A DNA stretch of 52,043 nucleotides from Gnetum montanum (taxonomy: Eukaryota > Streptophyta > Gnetopsida > Gnetales > Gnetaceae). Of the stretch, positions 10,561 to 21,481 are shown in pieces (within the stretch, counting starts at the first letter, position 1; each line of letters opens with the position of its first letter). The DNA lies in NCBI GenBank assembly GCA_015680685.1, contig MNCI01027496.1, positions 1,579,803 through 1,631,845 of the forward strand, written 5' to 3'. The notes under the pieces were generated by a model. That model ran no database searches. It was not told the origin of the DNA and saw nothing but the letters and a program-made list of their open reading frames with translations. Made by a program: the position numbers and the translations under genes.

Positions 10561-12302
10561 GGCTTGTTGCTTGCCACCTGAAGGTATATGAGGGGGCTTC
10601 TTGGATCAACCAATTTTCAAGGGATATGACCCGCCTTGATCCAATCCATGACAACATGTGTTAACATGATGGTTTGTACTTCGTAAGGCATTTGGTTCAA
10701 AGGTTGCTTGAAGGATTGAGTGTTAGAGGTAGTTGGAGATATAGGGGCATTGGCCATAAGTGAGTGTGAGGGTGTATTTAGGTTATTAAGCTAGAAAAAG
10801 GAATGTTTCCATGGTTTTGATTCTGACCCGCTTGATTGAGAAGCTGGTTGTAAATTGATGGCCCTCATGGCATTATGCTACTGTGGTTGTGGAGGTATTT
10901 CTCCCTGCATGGGCGGAGTAGGAGGTAGCTGAGTTAAGGGCTAATGGATAGGTATGGCGAAGGAGATGGAAGAGCCTCAATTATATTCATCTACACTTTT
11001 CTATTTTTGTAGTTCTCCCTCTTCATTGGCTACCTACTCAATTAATCATTGAAACTGATGAGCCCGTAACTCAAATAGCCATCCTTGAGTGTAAATGCCA
11101 AGGGTCCTTCTTGTTTTGAAATGGAGCCCATCTATGACATGGTGTTGTTCCTGCTGAGAGTATTCATGACTAGGGCATCGATGCAACAATGAGTAATATC
11201 TGCTCATGGTTGCATCCAAGGGTTCATGGCTACCTTGTTTCCACCTCTGAATTTGTTGTCTTAGATTAGACACTCTGGAGTAAGTTTGGTATTTGTCATT
11301 GAAGAGCTCCAACATCGTACTCCATCACTTGATTGATTCCAACTCCAAAGACTAGTACCAGCTTTCTGCTTCCTTGATGAGTATTCGGAGGAACAACTTG
11401 AGTTTCTACCATTCATTTTCAATATTCTACAGGGTGTAGGCATCTTGAAATTCTTGCAGGTGAGTCTACGGATCATAATTATATCCCCCTTCAAATCTGG
11501 GAATGTTGTTCATATCAAGATGCTTGATCTGACTATCTCTCAAGTGCCTAGTAGGTGTTTGAATTACCTTTGCTATGTTGAGCATGCTTCGAGTGGCAAG
11601 CAATAGTTCATCGAAGTCATGGTCCTAATGATGGCCATGGAATCAATGATGGTTTCTGCTACCCCTCCTTTCATGATGGTGAGCCTCCTATGACTGTGCA
11701 CACCCTTGGTCACGAAGTTCCCTTCGGCATCCTCGATCATGTTGATCTTTGCGATCACCATCATCATGATCCCTCATATGATGGTTGCGGTCAGATTTAG
11801 AACTTGATGAAGCTAAGGTGGAAAGGAAGGAATGAGAAGAGGGCAAAGGACTGCCATCCCCATGGTGTCAATCACCTCCTCTTCCATGACAATGGCCTCA
11901 ATCTTCACGTCCATCTTCAGCTTCACCATGATTTCCTTTGTGAGATCCCCCATAATCTTTGAACTCTCGGTCGTTTGAACCTTTACACTGTATGATGGAT
12001 TGGATGTTCTAATGTGGGGGAAGAGATGCGGAAGAACACGAACCACGAGGAATAGGATCCTCATCATCATGTTGGGCCTACAGGGACAAAGGGTTACTAG
12101 ATTGTTTACCCTTTGCTTGTTCATGGTGTTTTTCCTACTACAGGTCTTATTTACGTTGTGCCTCATTTGGAAAATAGTCCTGATAATCGTGATCCTCCAT
12201 CACGTACTCCACATCTTGGTCTTGAATGCCCAATCTGGTGAGAGTTTGGAGTAGCATTCTAGGAGCCGCTTGATCAGGGGGCAATATAATGTTGCCCTCC
12301 AT
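10561..12302 (-). pseudogene. gag, Athila-like element
   Basis: A likely start is the ATG at 12302, giving MEGNIILPPDQAAPRML, followed by an acidic stretch. The retrotransposon gag core lies at about 11494-11046: tryptophan-spaced helices with WSTMLELFNDKYQ, LRQQIQRWKQG and RYYSLLHRCP. The C-terminal part toward 10561 is Pro/Gln/Ser-rich and runs into the protease (TIMLTHVVMDW). I found no intact CCHC knuckle. Several stops and at least two frameshifts break it. It would form the cytoplasmic virus-like particle. Confidence 0.75.
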
Positions 12303-12580
12303 GTCTCGCCATTGCATCTACTCATCTTGATGTAGGATGAAGGTGAAGTTGGGTATATACTCATCCAGATGTGTATACACCACCCAACATTCCTGGGGCA
12401 CTTGCCAATTGGATTCGTCTTACCTGTGAGAAGAAGACATACTAGTGTTAAACAACAAATAACTTGGTGTGCCTTACTCTTACCTAAGTATCCTAGCATG
12501 AGTAGATTTCAATGTAATGGGTCCGTTCCAATGAAGTGAGTGATGATCTTGCTAAGGCTAGATAGTGTACATGAGCCTAA

Positions 12581-12602
12581 CAGTCCCCAAAAATAGTGCC
12601 AA
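12581..12602 (-). other. primer-binding site, tRNA-Asp type
   Basis: Directly after the 5' LTR (minus strand) the sequence reads TTGGCACTATTTTTGGGGAC. It fits the tRNA-Asp-complementary site used by Athila/Tat elements if several C-to-T and G-to-A changes at former CpG or CNG sites are allowed. The identification supports the lineage call. Confidence 0.6.
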
Positions 12603-13489
12603 TGATGAGCGGTGAGGTACCCCTACACCCAACCATACGAATCATGAGTGTTCATGCATGATTTGGTTGAATTCCAAAGACTGCGAGCACTTACACACAA
12701 TATTCTAGCCATCAAAATCCTAGTTAGAATGGTTGTTGTCCTCTCAACCTCACTTGTGACATTCTAGAATGATGGTTGAGTGAGACTGAGGCTTATGATT
12801 TTTATATGTTTTCTTTTATCTATAATATCTAATTCTTCTAATACAAGGAGTAAAAGGCTAGATAATTTAAGATTCCACTACGTTATTGCCCGACTACTCC
12901 TAGCATAAGCAGCCATTCCCACCCTCCGGGCACATCCAGAGCGTGTCCTAATCACTACTAGGTTGCCAAATGTCAAGTGTCATGGGGTTGCCCAGTGTCA
13001 GACATATGTTCAAGGTGGTCATGCTTATGTATTCTCATGGACTACGAAAGTGTACAGTAACTATAAAGTGATAACAAAAGTGATAAAAAAGCATTAGGAT
13101 TATTAAAGTATTAAAACATTAATGCTTAAGTAATCTAGTCCAAATGCTACAAGGCATGTCCAAAAAGCTCATCTTTATTGCTGTTCATGCCAACGGGCTT
13201 AGATACATTAGCGCTCGAATAAAGAGCCGTACACTCTTCAACCTCTATCTGCAAGCACTTGGAAAATAATCTAACTCCTATGGAAACAAACTGCAATAGC
13301 TTTGCTACAACTTGAACAAAAGGTGCCATAAATGCGGTGGGTGCACGCATATTTAGAGCAGAAAATGGACTTTGCATTGACGAGGCCACGTTAACACCTG
13401 GAAAGATGCATTGACGAGGTCACGTCGACACGATTGTGTTAACAAGGCTTCAACAATGCAGCCCAGTCAGTGGACTGGATGGTTCATTA
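12603..13489 (-). repeat. 5' LTR of the 12.6 kb element
   Basis: Begins TGATGA on the plus strand and ends TCATTA at 13489 (the partner ends TCATCA), directly followed by ACACT. It carries an AATAAAGAG word at 13219-13227. The position of the 3' LTR's TATA box reads as TTTAGAG here (about 13352), so the promoter is damaged. Confidence 0.88.
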
Positions 13490-13494
13490 ACACT
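13490..13494. repeat. target-site duplication ACACT (right)
   Basis: Second copy of the 5-bp duplication flanking the 12.6 kb element; pairs with 905-909. Confidence 0.85.
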
Positions 13495-13608
13495 CTTGTT
13501 GTAAGCACTCAAAAAATATTCTAACTCTTGAGAAAACAAACTACAAGAGCTTCATTATCTATGATAAAAACCATGAAAATTTTTATTGAAAATTGTGAGC
13601 CTGAGCAC

Positions 13609-13690
13609 TATTTTTATAGGTTGACATATACCTTGTGATATCAAATCTTCGACATCATGTCCAGGGTTTTGACATTGGGTATTCAATGTC
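13609..13690 (-). promoter_or_regulatory. U3 promoter of the split LTR: TATA plus GAYRTC-like array
   Basis: Upstream of the TATA box (minus strand) GACATA, GATATC, GACATC, GACATT and AATGTC start at 13623, 13637, 13651, 13671 and 13685. Steps are 14, 14, 20 and 14 bp. GACATCATGTC (13651-13661) is itself a palindrome, and 13671-13690 is an inverted repeat. The spacing matches arrays in other LTRs of the window. Confidence 0.5.
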
Positions 13691-13717
13691 GGAGCTAGTC
13701 AAATGATGACTCATTAC

Positions 13718-13940
13718 CGACTATAGCTTGTGAGACTACAACTTGTAAGACTATAGCTCGAAACTGTAGTGTATGAAACTACAACATGCAAAACTACATT
13801 GTATAAGACTGTAGTGTGTGAGACTGCAACATTATAAGACTGTAGTATGTGAGACTGTAGTGTATGAGACTACAACATGTGAGATTACAATGTATGAAAC
13901 TGTAGCTTATGAAACTGCAGCTTGTGAGATTGTAGCGTAA
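13718..13940. repeat. 15-bp minisatellite
   Basis: About 15 head-to-tail units of a degenerate 15-mer, GACTGTAGTGTGTGA (variants GACTACAACTTGTGA and similar). It begins two bases after the probable end of the split LTR. Unit identity is roughly 70-90 percent and most units keep the 15-bp length. Related words (ACTACAGCGTATG, TAGCATATG) recur singly near 15170-15330, suggesting an origin in this neighbourhood. Confidence 0.85.
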
Positions 13941-15700
13941 ATAAAGCATAGTGTATTTGTGAAATTAGGCAAAAGCTTAGGTGTAAAAAGAGGGAAAATG
14001 GAGTAAATTGCAATTTCAACTATAATAATAATTTTTCCAACATGTTTAAGCAACATTGAGAAAAATAGGAAAAGGCTTTAGCATATATAGGTAAAAATTT
14101 GTAGAAAATTGTAAACGCAAAGAACAAAAGAAAATCTGTGAGACTGTAAATGCAAGAAACAAGGAAAATAGTGTGCACTATATTTGTCAAAATAATATTT
14201 TTAAATTGTAAATGCCTAGAATAGGGGAAACATTATGTACTAGAACTATGAAAATAATAATTTTTAAATTTTTTTAATTTTGCAACTATAATAATGAAAA
14301 CTAGCTATAATGTAAAAATTTAGGGTTGCAGAAAGTCCAAACTAATTTTTACTCTATCAAAAAAATTGTGCAAAGGTAGAAATAGGTAGAAAATATTGTT
14401 ACAGATGGGTTTTGGACAAAGAAGTTAGGCGAAGGCTTTCCTTATAGCACCAAAAAACTATACCAATGGAAAAAATTGATGCTAGAAAACTAAAATAATT
14501 CATATGAAACAATTTTAACCCTAAGATCCACAAGCCTTGGAAGGATCTGAGGCACCTTAGGTAGCCTTACTGATCACCTAAGGACTCAAAAAATCTGTTA
14601 CCAAGAGATATAAATGAAAATGAACTATAGCATGTGAAACAATGTTTGAGCACTAGACTAAGAATGGAGAGAGAGGAAAATGATGTGGCCAAAATAAAAA
14701 AACTACAAACTTTATCTTAAATGATATAAAAATTTGTAAAAATAGAGGTTTGGGAAGGTATAGATTGAGGCTCTTAAAAGCCTAAGAGCCTGAACGTATA
14801 GAAAATATCTTTAAAATCTGGTGTAGGGGACATGGTGTGTTCTGCCAGTAAATTTGCACATGTCTTTTTGGATTGATCTATAGTGCAATAAATGCTATTG
14901 TAGGGTCTCTTTGTCCTCAAAAATCTACACTAAAAAGGCTATAAAAGGTTGTGAAAAGTTTGCTAAGATCTCTCTTCTCTGTGTTGAAAAAAGATATACT
15001 AGAAGTTCTTGCCAAGAGATTGCCCAAAAGATTTGCCAAAAGGTCTTGAAAATAGTGTTGAATTTGACTTAAATAGGCTTTGAATTCGTTGCTCTTGTGT
15101 TGATTATATTTCTAGATGCTTTTTGGACTATTACATGGTGTTTTTGGACAGTTTTCATGGCCTAAAATTGTAGCATATGATTTGCTAGTATTTTTGGCTT
15201 TTCCCGTTACGATTGGTAGCATTTTTGGACTATTTTCATGCCCAAAACTACAGCGTATGGGCCACCAATGTTTTTGAATTTTTGTGCTACAATTGGCAAC
15301 ATATTTGTCATAGTGAAGTTCATAGCTTGTGGGCCATGAATTTCATTTTACATATTAAAAAATAGTCTAGAATTTGGCTAAAACAAGGCCACATGGTAAT
15401 TTATACTACTTTAGAGCTCTTCACCACCATGGGTTCTTTGATTCTCTTACAATGCTTCTAAGAATTATATAGTTGCTTAGTCTTATGTAGGCTAGGCTAT
15501 TACAAAGCTAAGTTGGTACACTTCTTTCACTCTTTCACTTTCTCAATTAGAGATCTCTTACATCACAAATGCATTCTATGCTTCTAGCTTCTTTTGGCTG
15601 TTAGATATNTTGCATTTCTTATTTTATGTTGTTTGTGTTTTCTCCACCATTTGTTTTTTTTATTTAAAATCTTCTAGTCCTTGCACTTGCATGCAATCTA
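13941..15700. other. unassigned, probably 3' interior of an LTR element
   Basis: 1.76 kb, AT-rich, no frame above about 60 codons and no domain on either strand. Because a polypurine tract and an LTR follow on the plus strand, this is most simply the non-coding 3' interior of that element. One undetermined base lies at 15609. Confidence 0.35.
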
Positions 15701-15716
15701 TAGTTTGGGGGCTAAG
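15701..15716 (+). other. polypurine tract
   Basis: TAGTTTGGGGGCTAAG directly before the TGTTGA start of the following LTR. This is the usual plant LTR-retroelement plus-strand primer layout. It implies that the LTR at 15717 is a 3' LTR. Confidence 0.6.
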
Positions 15717-16048
15717 TGTTGAGACCAACTTTACCCATGCTAGGCATAGGGCCTTGCTCGAGCCAATTGAACTCTTAAACGATTATATGTAAAATTTTAA
15801 AATTAAGAAAAATAGAACATCGTAGGGATGCACATAACCATCGTTCACATGCTGATGGGCTTGAGTGGCCCGTTAAAAATAAATTAAGCCATACATAAAT
15901 CACGGGCTACATGACATCACCCTCTCATAAAGATTTAAAATAGGAATAAAAGGAACGAGCCTTTTAAAAATAAAATAAAATATGAATCTAAGGCTTATTA
16001 TTTTGTGTTTTTAATTAGGTTTTGTCCATCCGTCCGAGCCTCCGCCGG

Positions 16049-16056
16049 TATAAATA
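16049..16056 (+). promoter_or_regulatory. TATA box of the GC-rich LTR
   Basis: TATAAATA followed by GGGGG, located 332 bp after the LTR start and just before the GC-rich leader. Transcription would start about 30 bp downstream. Confidence 0.6.
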
Positions 16057-16059
16057 GGG

Positions 16060-17058
16060 GGAGAGGAAGCGCAGAAAGGGAAGGGGGGTGGAACAGTTAC
16101 AGTCCAGTCCTGGGCTGCAAGTTCCTGAGGAAGAGTTCGGTCGCCGTTTGCAGCGCCTCCTGTGCTCGCTGCTTCTTTTCTGCCATCCGCACATTCTGTC
16201 CGCCGCGTCGTCGCTGGTTTCTGTTGCTTCCACTGCTGCGTCATCCTCCTCCGCTGCACGCCAGCCCAGCAACCGCAGCGCACTTCTCCCCTCTGCGTGG
16301 CACAGGCACAGGCAACAACCGTGGCAGACGCTAACTCTACCGACCCTTCTGTTCTGTACGCTGTCCCCTGCCGATCCCGCCGCTGTTGGTTTTCCTGATC
16401 GCTGTCCGCTGCTGGTTTCTGTTTCTTGCCGCTGCTGTCTGCCGCGTCCCTGTCTCCGCTCGCCGACGCTGTCTGCTCCACGCGTGGAGAAATCTGCACG
16501 CTCCTTGGCACTCTGCTGCCACCCGCGCGCCACCTGTTCGCCTCTTCCCGCAGCAAGCATCACCGCGTTGTTCTGTCCCCCGCACTGCCGTCTGCCTGCC
16601 GTTACGCCTCCTGCCCGCGTTGCTGTTGTCTGCGCAGCTCCTCTGCGTTGTGCCGTCGTCGCTGCCGCGCCGCCACCCGCGCCTGAACAGTCTGCGCCCC
16701 TCGCTCCCGTGGACGCCTTCTGCTCCCTGCTTCTGCCATCCGTCCGCACGCCACCGCTGGTTGCTCGTCCGCTGTCTCTGTTCCCTGCCGCTGCCGCGCT
16801 GCCGTTCTGGTCACCGCCGCTGGATGCTGTCCGCCTATCGCCGCCTGACGCTGCAGCAATTCGCTGCCATCCTCTGCACTCCCGTGACTTCGCCGTGTTG
16901 CTGCACCACCGCGTTTCTTTTACCCGCAGCGCCTGCCTCGTCTGAATCCCCGCCGCGTCCCACAGTATCCTATTTTCGGCTGTCACCTTGATCCGCTCCT
17001 GCCGCCACCTTGGTTTGCCGCGTGGATTGCCGCCTCTGCTACGCTGTTTTCTCTGCAT
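16060..17058 (+). other. CpG-rich leader inside the LTR
   Basis: High GC with dense, undecayed CpG, and many CTGC/GCCG words. Long frames open on both strands (285 codons plus at 16088-16945, 347 codons minus at 17058-16015, and others overlapping). That is expected where stop codons are rare. Their products are low-complexity Ser/Pro/Arg/Ala sequences without domains, so I do not call a protein. Confidence 0.6.
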
Positions 17059-17287
17059 CTTGTTACTTTAAATTTTCAAATTGAATTAGAGTGTTTGACA
17101 TTAAATCGAATTTAAGGTTTTATTTTAACATTTTATTTAAAATATTATTATTATTGTTTGTCATATTGCCCTTTCCAGCTGAGACTATTCCCGGGTTTCC
17201 GTACCCATACGGGAGGCGCCCTAGGCAACAGTCTCCTTAAACGAGTTTTTACAGGTGTTCGCGTGTCCAAAATTTACGCATCAACAN

Positions 17288-18512
17288 TACAATGGATCTT
17301 TCTTTTCTATGCTTCTTCCTATGATTCATATCTCTTTTTTATATTCTTCTTCCTATGATCCATGACTCATCTCATCTCTTTTTACAAATTAGAACTCATC
17401 TCTTTTTACAAAGCATAGCTTATGGCTTCTAACCTTTGTATAAGTCCTCAACTCCATCATAATTTTGTTTTAAGTAAATACACTCTTAACACAAAAATAT
17501 AGTATTATGAATTTTCAATTTTTCATACATGTAGCCTTTAATTATTTGCTTGTAATATAATTATCTTTTATATATTTATAAATAAACCTTTTGCAATATC
17601 CAATGTTAATTTTTAATAATCATTTATACCAATTAGGAAAAACCTACACTGATTTAGCAATTTTATTCCTTTAATAAAGGCTACTAAGTGATGACTTAAT
17701 ATTAATATTTTATGTTAAGAAGTAAATACTATATCTCAAGATATATAACTCAAGCATTGCCCACCACAGTCAAACCCATGACTTAGAGTTTTCAAAGCTT
17801 TCAAATGTCAATTTTATCAATAAGTAACACAATTGTTGATGACTTAATATTCATACTTTATATTAAGAAGTAAACGCTATACTAATATTTTATCTTATTA
17901 CATATTTTATCCTTGCAAATTTAAAAATGTTCTTATAAGAATGATAATTCAAGAAACATAAGGATAAAAATTCAATTTTATGAATGCTATTAGGAATGTA
18001 TTATTGAAGTATAACTTAGATAGTAAAGATAATCCTTGGAAATGTATTACAGAAGTAAAACTTAGATAGTAGAGATAATCCAGTTGGAGTAGGAACATAG
18101 CACTTAATCTCCATATTTAAATGCCCAGAGTTCCTTCCCATCTTCATTACCATAAATTGGGAATTATTATTTTAATATTTATATTTGCATAGCTTGCACT
18201 ATATGATATTATCCTGAAGACAACGTACAACTTGAGCCACAATAAAACTGTTGCAGTACCATTACAGAGAATCCTGTAAATATTTGTAAACAGTTTCCTT
18301 ACAGCTACTTGTAAGCACACTCAATTGCTTTCTACCAAGAGAAATATGTTTTACTCTAACATTCAAACATCCATAGTTTAAAAGGACAAGGTTTACATTA
18401 CATTGACACTGTTGAAGATTAAAGTTAAAAAAAAAAAGTAAAAGTAAGTAAACATTAACAGTGAAAGTAAATATCCAAAAGCTAGGCATTTCTATAATGA
18501 ACCGATGATTCA
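17288..18512. other. 3' flank of the zinc-finger gene
   Basis: AT-rich, no coding signal. On the minus strand it follows the stop codon of the zinc-finger gene and must contain its 3' UTR. I could not single out a polyadenylation site. Confidence 0.4.
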
Positions 18513-21481
18513 TCAGCTATGGTTGAAGTCTGGAGAGACTCTGGATGAATCAGCATCTTTTTCCATGGTAGTGATGGTTACAGGCTTTATGTCCCTCTCC
18601 TGATCAAGGCCATCTATTGTGGTAGATGATGACAGAAAAGGCTGAGCCTGAGCAAGAGGAATTCCAGCTGAAACATAGCTTGACAGTGAAATTGGGTTTG
18701 CAGTCATCACAGAGACCCCATAATCATCAGAAGTAGTTTGCAGTGCAGCAGTGCCGAAAATGCTTGTGGGTTTTTGATTCATCCATCCTCGTAACTCGTC
18801 TTCTTCTTCCTCATTTGCAGATGGATATATGGCAGTGTTCATGTCCGGATCATAGCCATACTGCTGTTGCTGTGATGATCCATGATCCATATGATTCATG
18901 TAGTTAGTGCTGCTGCTGTATTTGTACTCCATATCAGCAAGAGAGTATGAGGCTGCTGGATTTTCAAGAGATTGGTTAAACCTGTTACTGCCACCATGTG
19001 TGTTGTATAGGTTGAAAAGATTTGGCTTGTTACCGGTGCCGCTTCCATAGGTGGCGTCAGAATCCAAGCTGAATTTTGGGTTGAAAGTGGCGGGTTTAGT
19101 ACTTAGAGGATCTTCTGGCATTAATACAGAGGACCTGAACCAATCCTTCATGTCTGATGCTATTGAGTTGGCATACTGAGATGCAAGCCCACTGTTGCTG
19201 CTGTCCCATGGAAGAGGTGGTTCATGATTGTAGGTTGGCTCCGAGAAACGGCTGGATGTTGTTGGGTACATTATTGCACCGTTCAAGTTAGGAATTGAAT
19301 TTATCGAATCCCTGGTAAGGCAGAAGGGAAAAGCTCTGAGACAGTTAGCAAGCGAACAAATAGTTTAAAGTTTTGAAAAATAAAAATAAAGGAGAAACAT
19401 TTAAAATTTTGAACAGTCGGGAAAAAAGAGAAAAAGGTGTGCTCCTTCTGATGGAAGTTAAATGTTTGAAGAAGGTAAATTTAAGGAGTTTCCAAGTTCT
19501 AACCCTATAAAAATTAATTTGAGGGGCTTCAAGGGAACATCTCTAATTTGATTAGAAAAGATAAAATATTGAGAAAGTAAAGTAAATAAATTACATGAAC
19601 TGAAATGTTTACAAAGTGATTCAAGGAAGTAGGAAAAACAATCCATAAAGATTAACTTACAGCGGAGGCCTAATACCAGTGCCAAAAACTAGCTCTGTGG
19701 CGTGGTCCAGTGACTCTTTCTCCCTTTCTGTGTAGTTATAAATATTCAAACAATCACACAGTTTTTAAGAAATTTTAAAATAGCCAGCCTTATGCAACTA
19801 AAAATAAGACAACCAGCCTTGTATAAATCAAATAATTTTTACGGATTCCTACCGAATAGTCTAATTCTATTCCATTGTTTAACAAGAATACGATATATTT
19901 CATGGAATGGTGCAGTATTTAGCCTATGCTTAATAGCTAATTAATATTTGCAGAGCCTGATTACCTGGACGATGGCTGTTCATATGGCCTCCAAGGGCTT
20001 GAGATTTCAAAAACCTCTTCGAACAGAATCTGCATTTGTACCGTAACGCTTCACCGTTTACCTCATCTTCATCCTCCGCTTCCAGCCTCCTCCTTTTATC
20101 TGCATTAATTAACAGAAGTAAAGGAACCAGTAGACTTAAGAGCTTTTCCCAGTATTCAAATAGCACCAAGTCTTGAGGATAGGACAGCAGAAACTTTACG
20201 TAGAAAATACAACCCAAATGAAGTTCAGAAGAAAATTGAAAACTATGGCAATATCGTACTGATAATGTAGACAAAGGATCTCTGCCAATCCATTTTTATG
20301 GATTAAAACTACCCTGGAAATTTCAGAGAATAAAACGTACGGTTCAATGGTTACAAAATACTATATGCAGTGAATCCTGACTGAAACGGAACTGCATGAT
20401 ATAGTTCTTTTTACGTTTCCAAATCTAGACTCCAGAGAACAAGAGATTCAAAAAATAAAAAATAAAATAAAACCTTTCAATTAAACGCTCCTGAGATTAA
20501 ATAAATATGAACAAATATACAAAAAGATATGCTAAGTAAAGATATTACCTTTTCCAAAAGACACTCCTAAATTAATATAACTAAAAAGATGCTAACTACA
20601 TGCAAATTTTTGTACTTAGCCGGAATTTCTAGGAATTTATTAGATGTATAACATCCTTTTCCAAAACACACAGTCAACGGGAGTACGGGACTGACAAGCG
20701 CATCAAAACATATCGGATTTAAAAGTGAAAAAGCTGTTTACAAAATAGGAAACATAGATGCCAGAAAATAGCAACATCAGTCCAGGACTTCATAAGCCAA
20801 ATAACAACTGAAAGCCGAAATCGCAGTACTACCCAATGATTGAATCAGAAAGTCTAGAACTCCACGATTAGTATAACCAACGCAACCACTGGCATTAATC
20901 AACACAAATAGTATAACGCTGTAAGAGTACGTGCCAACCAAATAATTAAGTCAAACAGCAAAATCAATCTCGAAGAAGTGCATTACTTATTAGATGGCTC
21001 AACAAATCAAGCCAAAGCTTGTATACCTTGCTTTCTGGGATTTCAAAGCAGCCAAACCAACCTACCGAAGTCCAAACTAACTTAAATCAAACATAAGAGG
21101 CCACACCCACAATTTAATCTAAACCTTACATTGCAACCTGAATATGATATATGAATGATGGTTTACACAAAGAAGTCAAACCCAACTAGAGCCATACTTT
21201 CTCTAACTCTAAAGCAGCAAACCAACATACTAAAAACTCTATACCCACAATCTCTTCTTACAAAACCAACATTGAGGATAAACATTTTTCAACCCAACAA
21301 AAAGGAAAAAAAAGAATCAGCATAAACAACATGGCAAACAAGTCAAATCAACGGAAATAGGTTGCATATAAGATTTCTGATGTGATAAAGCAGGCAGTGA
21401 GTCAATTCAGTCTGCCATAGAACCTGAATTTTCACTGGTTGCAGTGCTGCTGTTGGAGGCATCCATCTGAGACACAGACAT
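18513..21481 (-). CDS. single C2H2 (QALGGH) zinc-finger protein, four exons
   Basis: Exons on the minus strand are 21481-21424, 20099-19965, 19727-19661 and 19311-18513. Introns of 1324, 237 and 349 bp all have GT..AG ends, phases 1, 1 and 2. The joined frame is open for 352 codons and ends in TGA. Residues 1-19 are Ser-rich. KRRR at 21-24 is a likely nuclear localisation signal and an acidic run follows. Residues 42-62 form one finger, C-X2-C-X12-H-X3-H, with the plant QALGGH helix (53-58). A basic/acidic helix EREKESLDHATELVFG begins at 65. The rest is a Ser/Asn/Gln/Met-rich tail with a QQQQ tract and an EEEEDE run, as in activation domains. Known for the family: plant Q-type fingers are sequence-specific DNA-binding transcription regulators. 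The exact subfamily and targets are not recognised. It is the only intact host gene in the window. Confidence 0.88.

Larger units (their letters stand above)
910..13489 (-). mobile_element. Athila/Tat-like Ty3/gypsy element, full length, decayed
   Basis: A 12.6 kb minus-strand LTR retrotransposon bounded by LTRs 12603-13489 (5') and 910-1847 (3') and by the duplication ACACT. In transcript order it has a tRNA-Asp-type primer site, gag, aspartic protease, reverse transcriptase, RNase H and integrase. A 5.2 kb region after pol holds an extra ORF in the position where Athila elements carry an env-like gene. RT motifs (YSGYNQI, MPFGLCNAPATFQ, FIDDFS) fit the Athila/Tat branch. Many stops and frameshifts mean it is not autonomous. 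It sits inside an older LTR of its own family. Confidence 0.9.
13490..13716 (-). mobile_element. older Athila-like LTR, right half
   Basis: Starts with ACACT and continues the older LTR broken at 909. It aligns with the segment of the 12.6 kb element's LTR that follows TACACTCTT. It contains a TATAAAAATA box (minus, 13618-13609) and a short U3. A TCATTA at 13711-13716 is a plausible LTR terminus. Confidence 0.7.
15717..17286 (+). mobile_element. 1.57 kb LTR with GC-rich leader
   Basis: Bounded by TGTTGA and TCAACA, a 6-bp inverted terminal repeat, and preceded by a polypurine tract. A TATAAATA box lies at 16049. Downstream of the box about 1 kb (16060-17058) is strongly GC- and CpG-rich with C/T-rich bias on the plus strand, while flanks are AT-rich. 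An undetermined base (17287) sits directly after the terminus, so a target duplication cannot be tested. No second copy is in the window. The lineage is unclear; the ends would fit copia-type. Confidence 0.6.

Noticed and set aside
16015-17058. Long overlapping ORFs on both strands (up to 347 codons)
   Set aside because: They coincide with a GC-rich block where stops are rare, overlap each other in several frames on both strands, have low-complexity products without domains, and lie within LTR-like ends.
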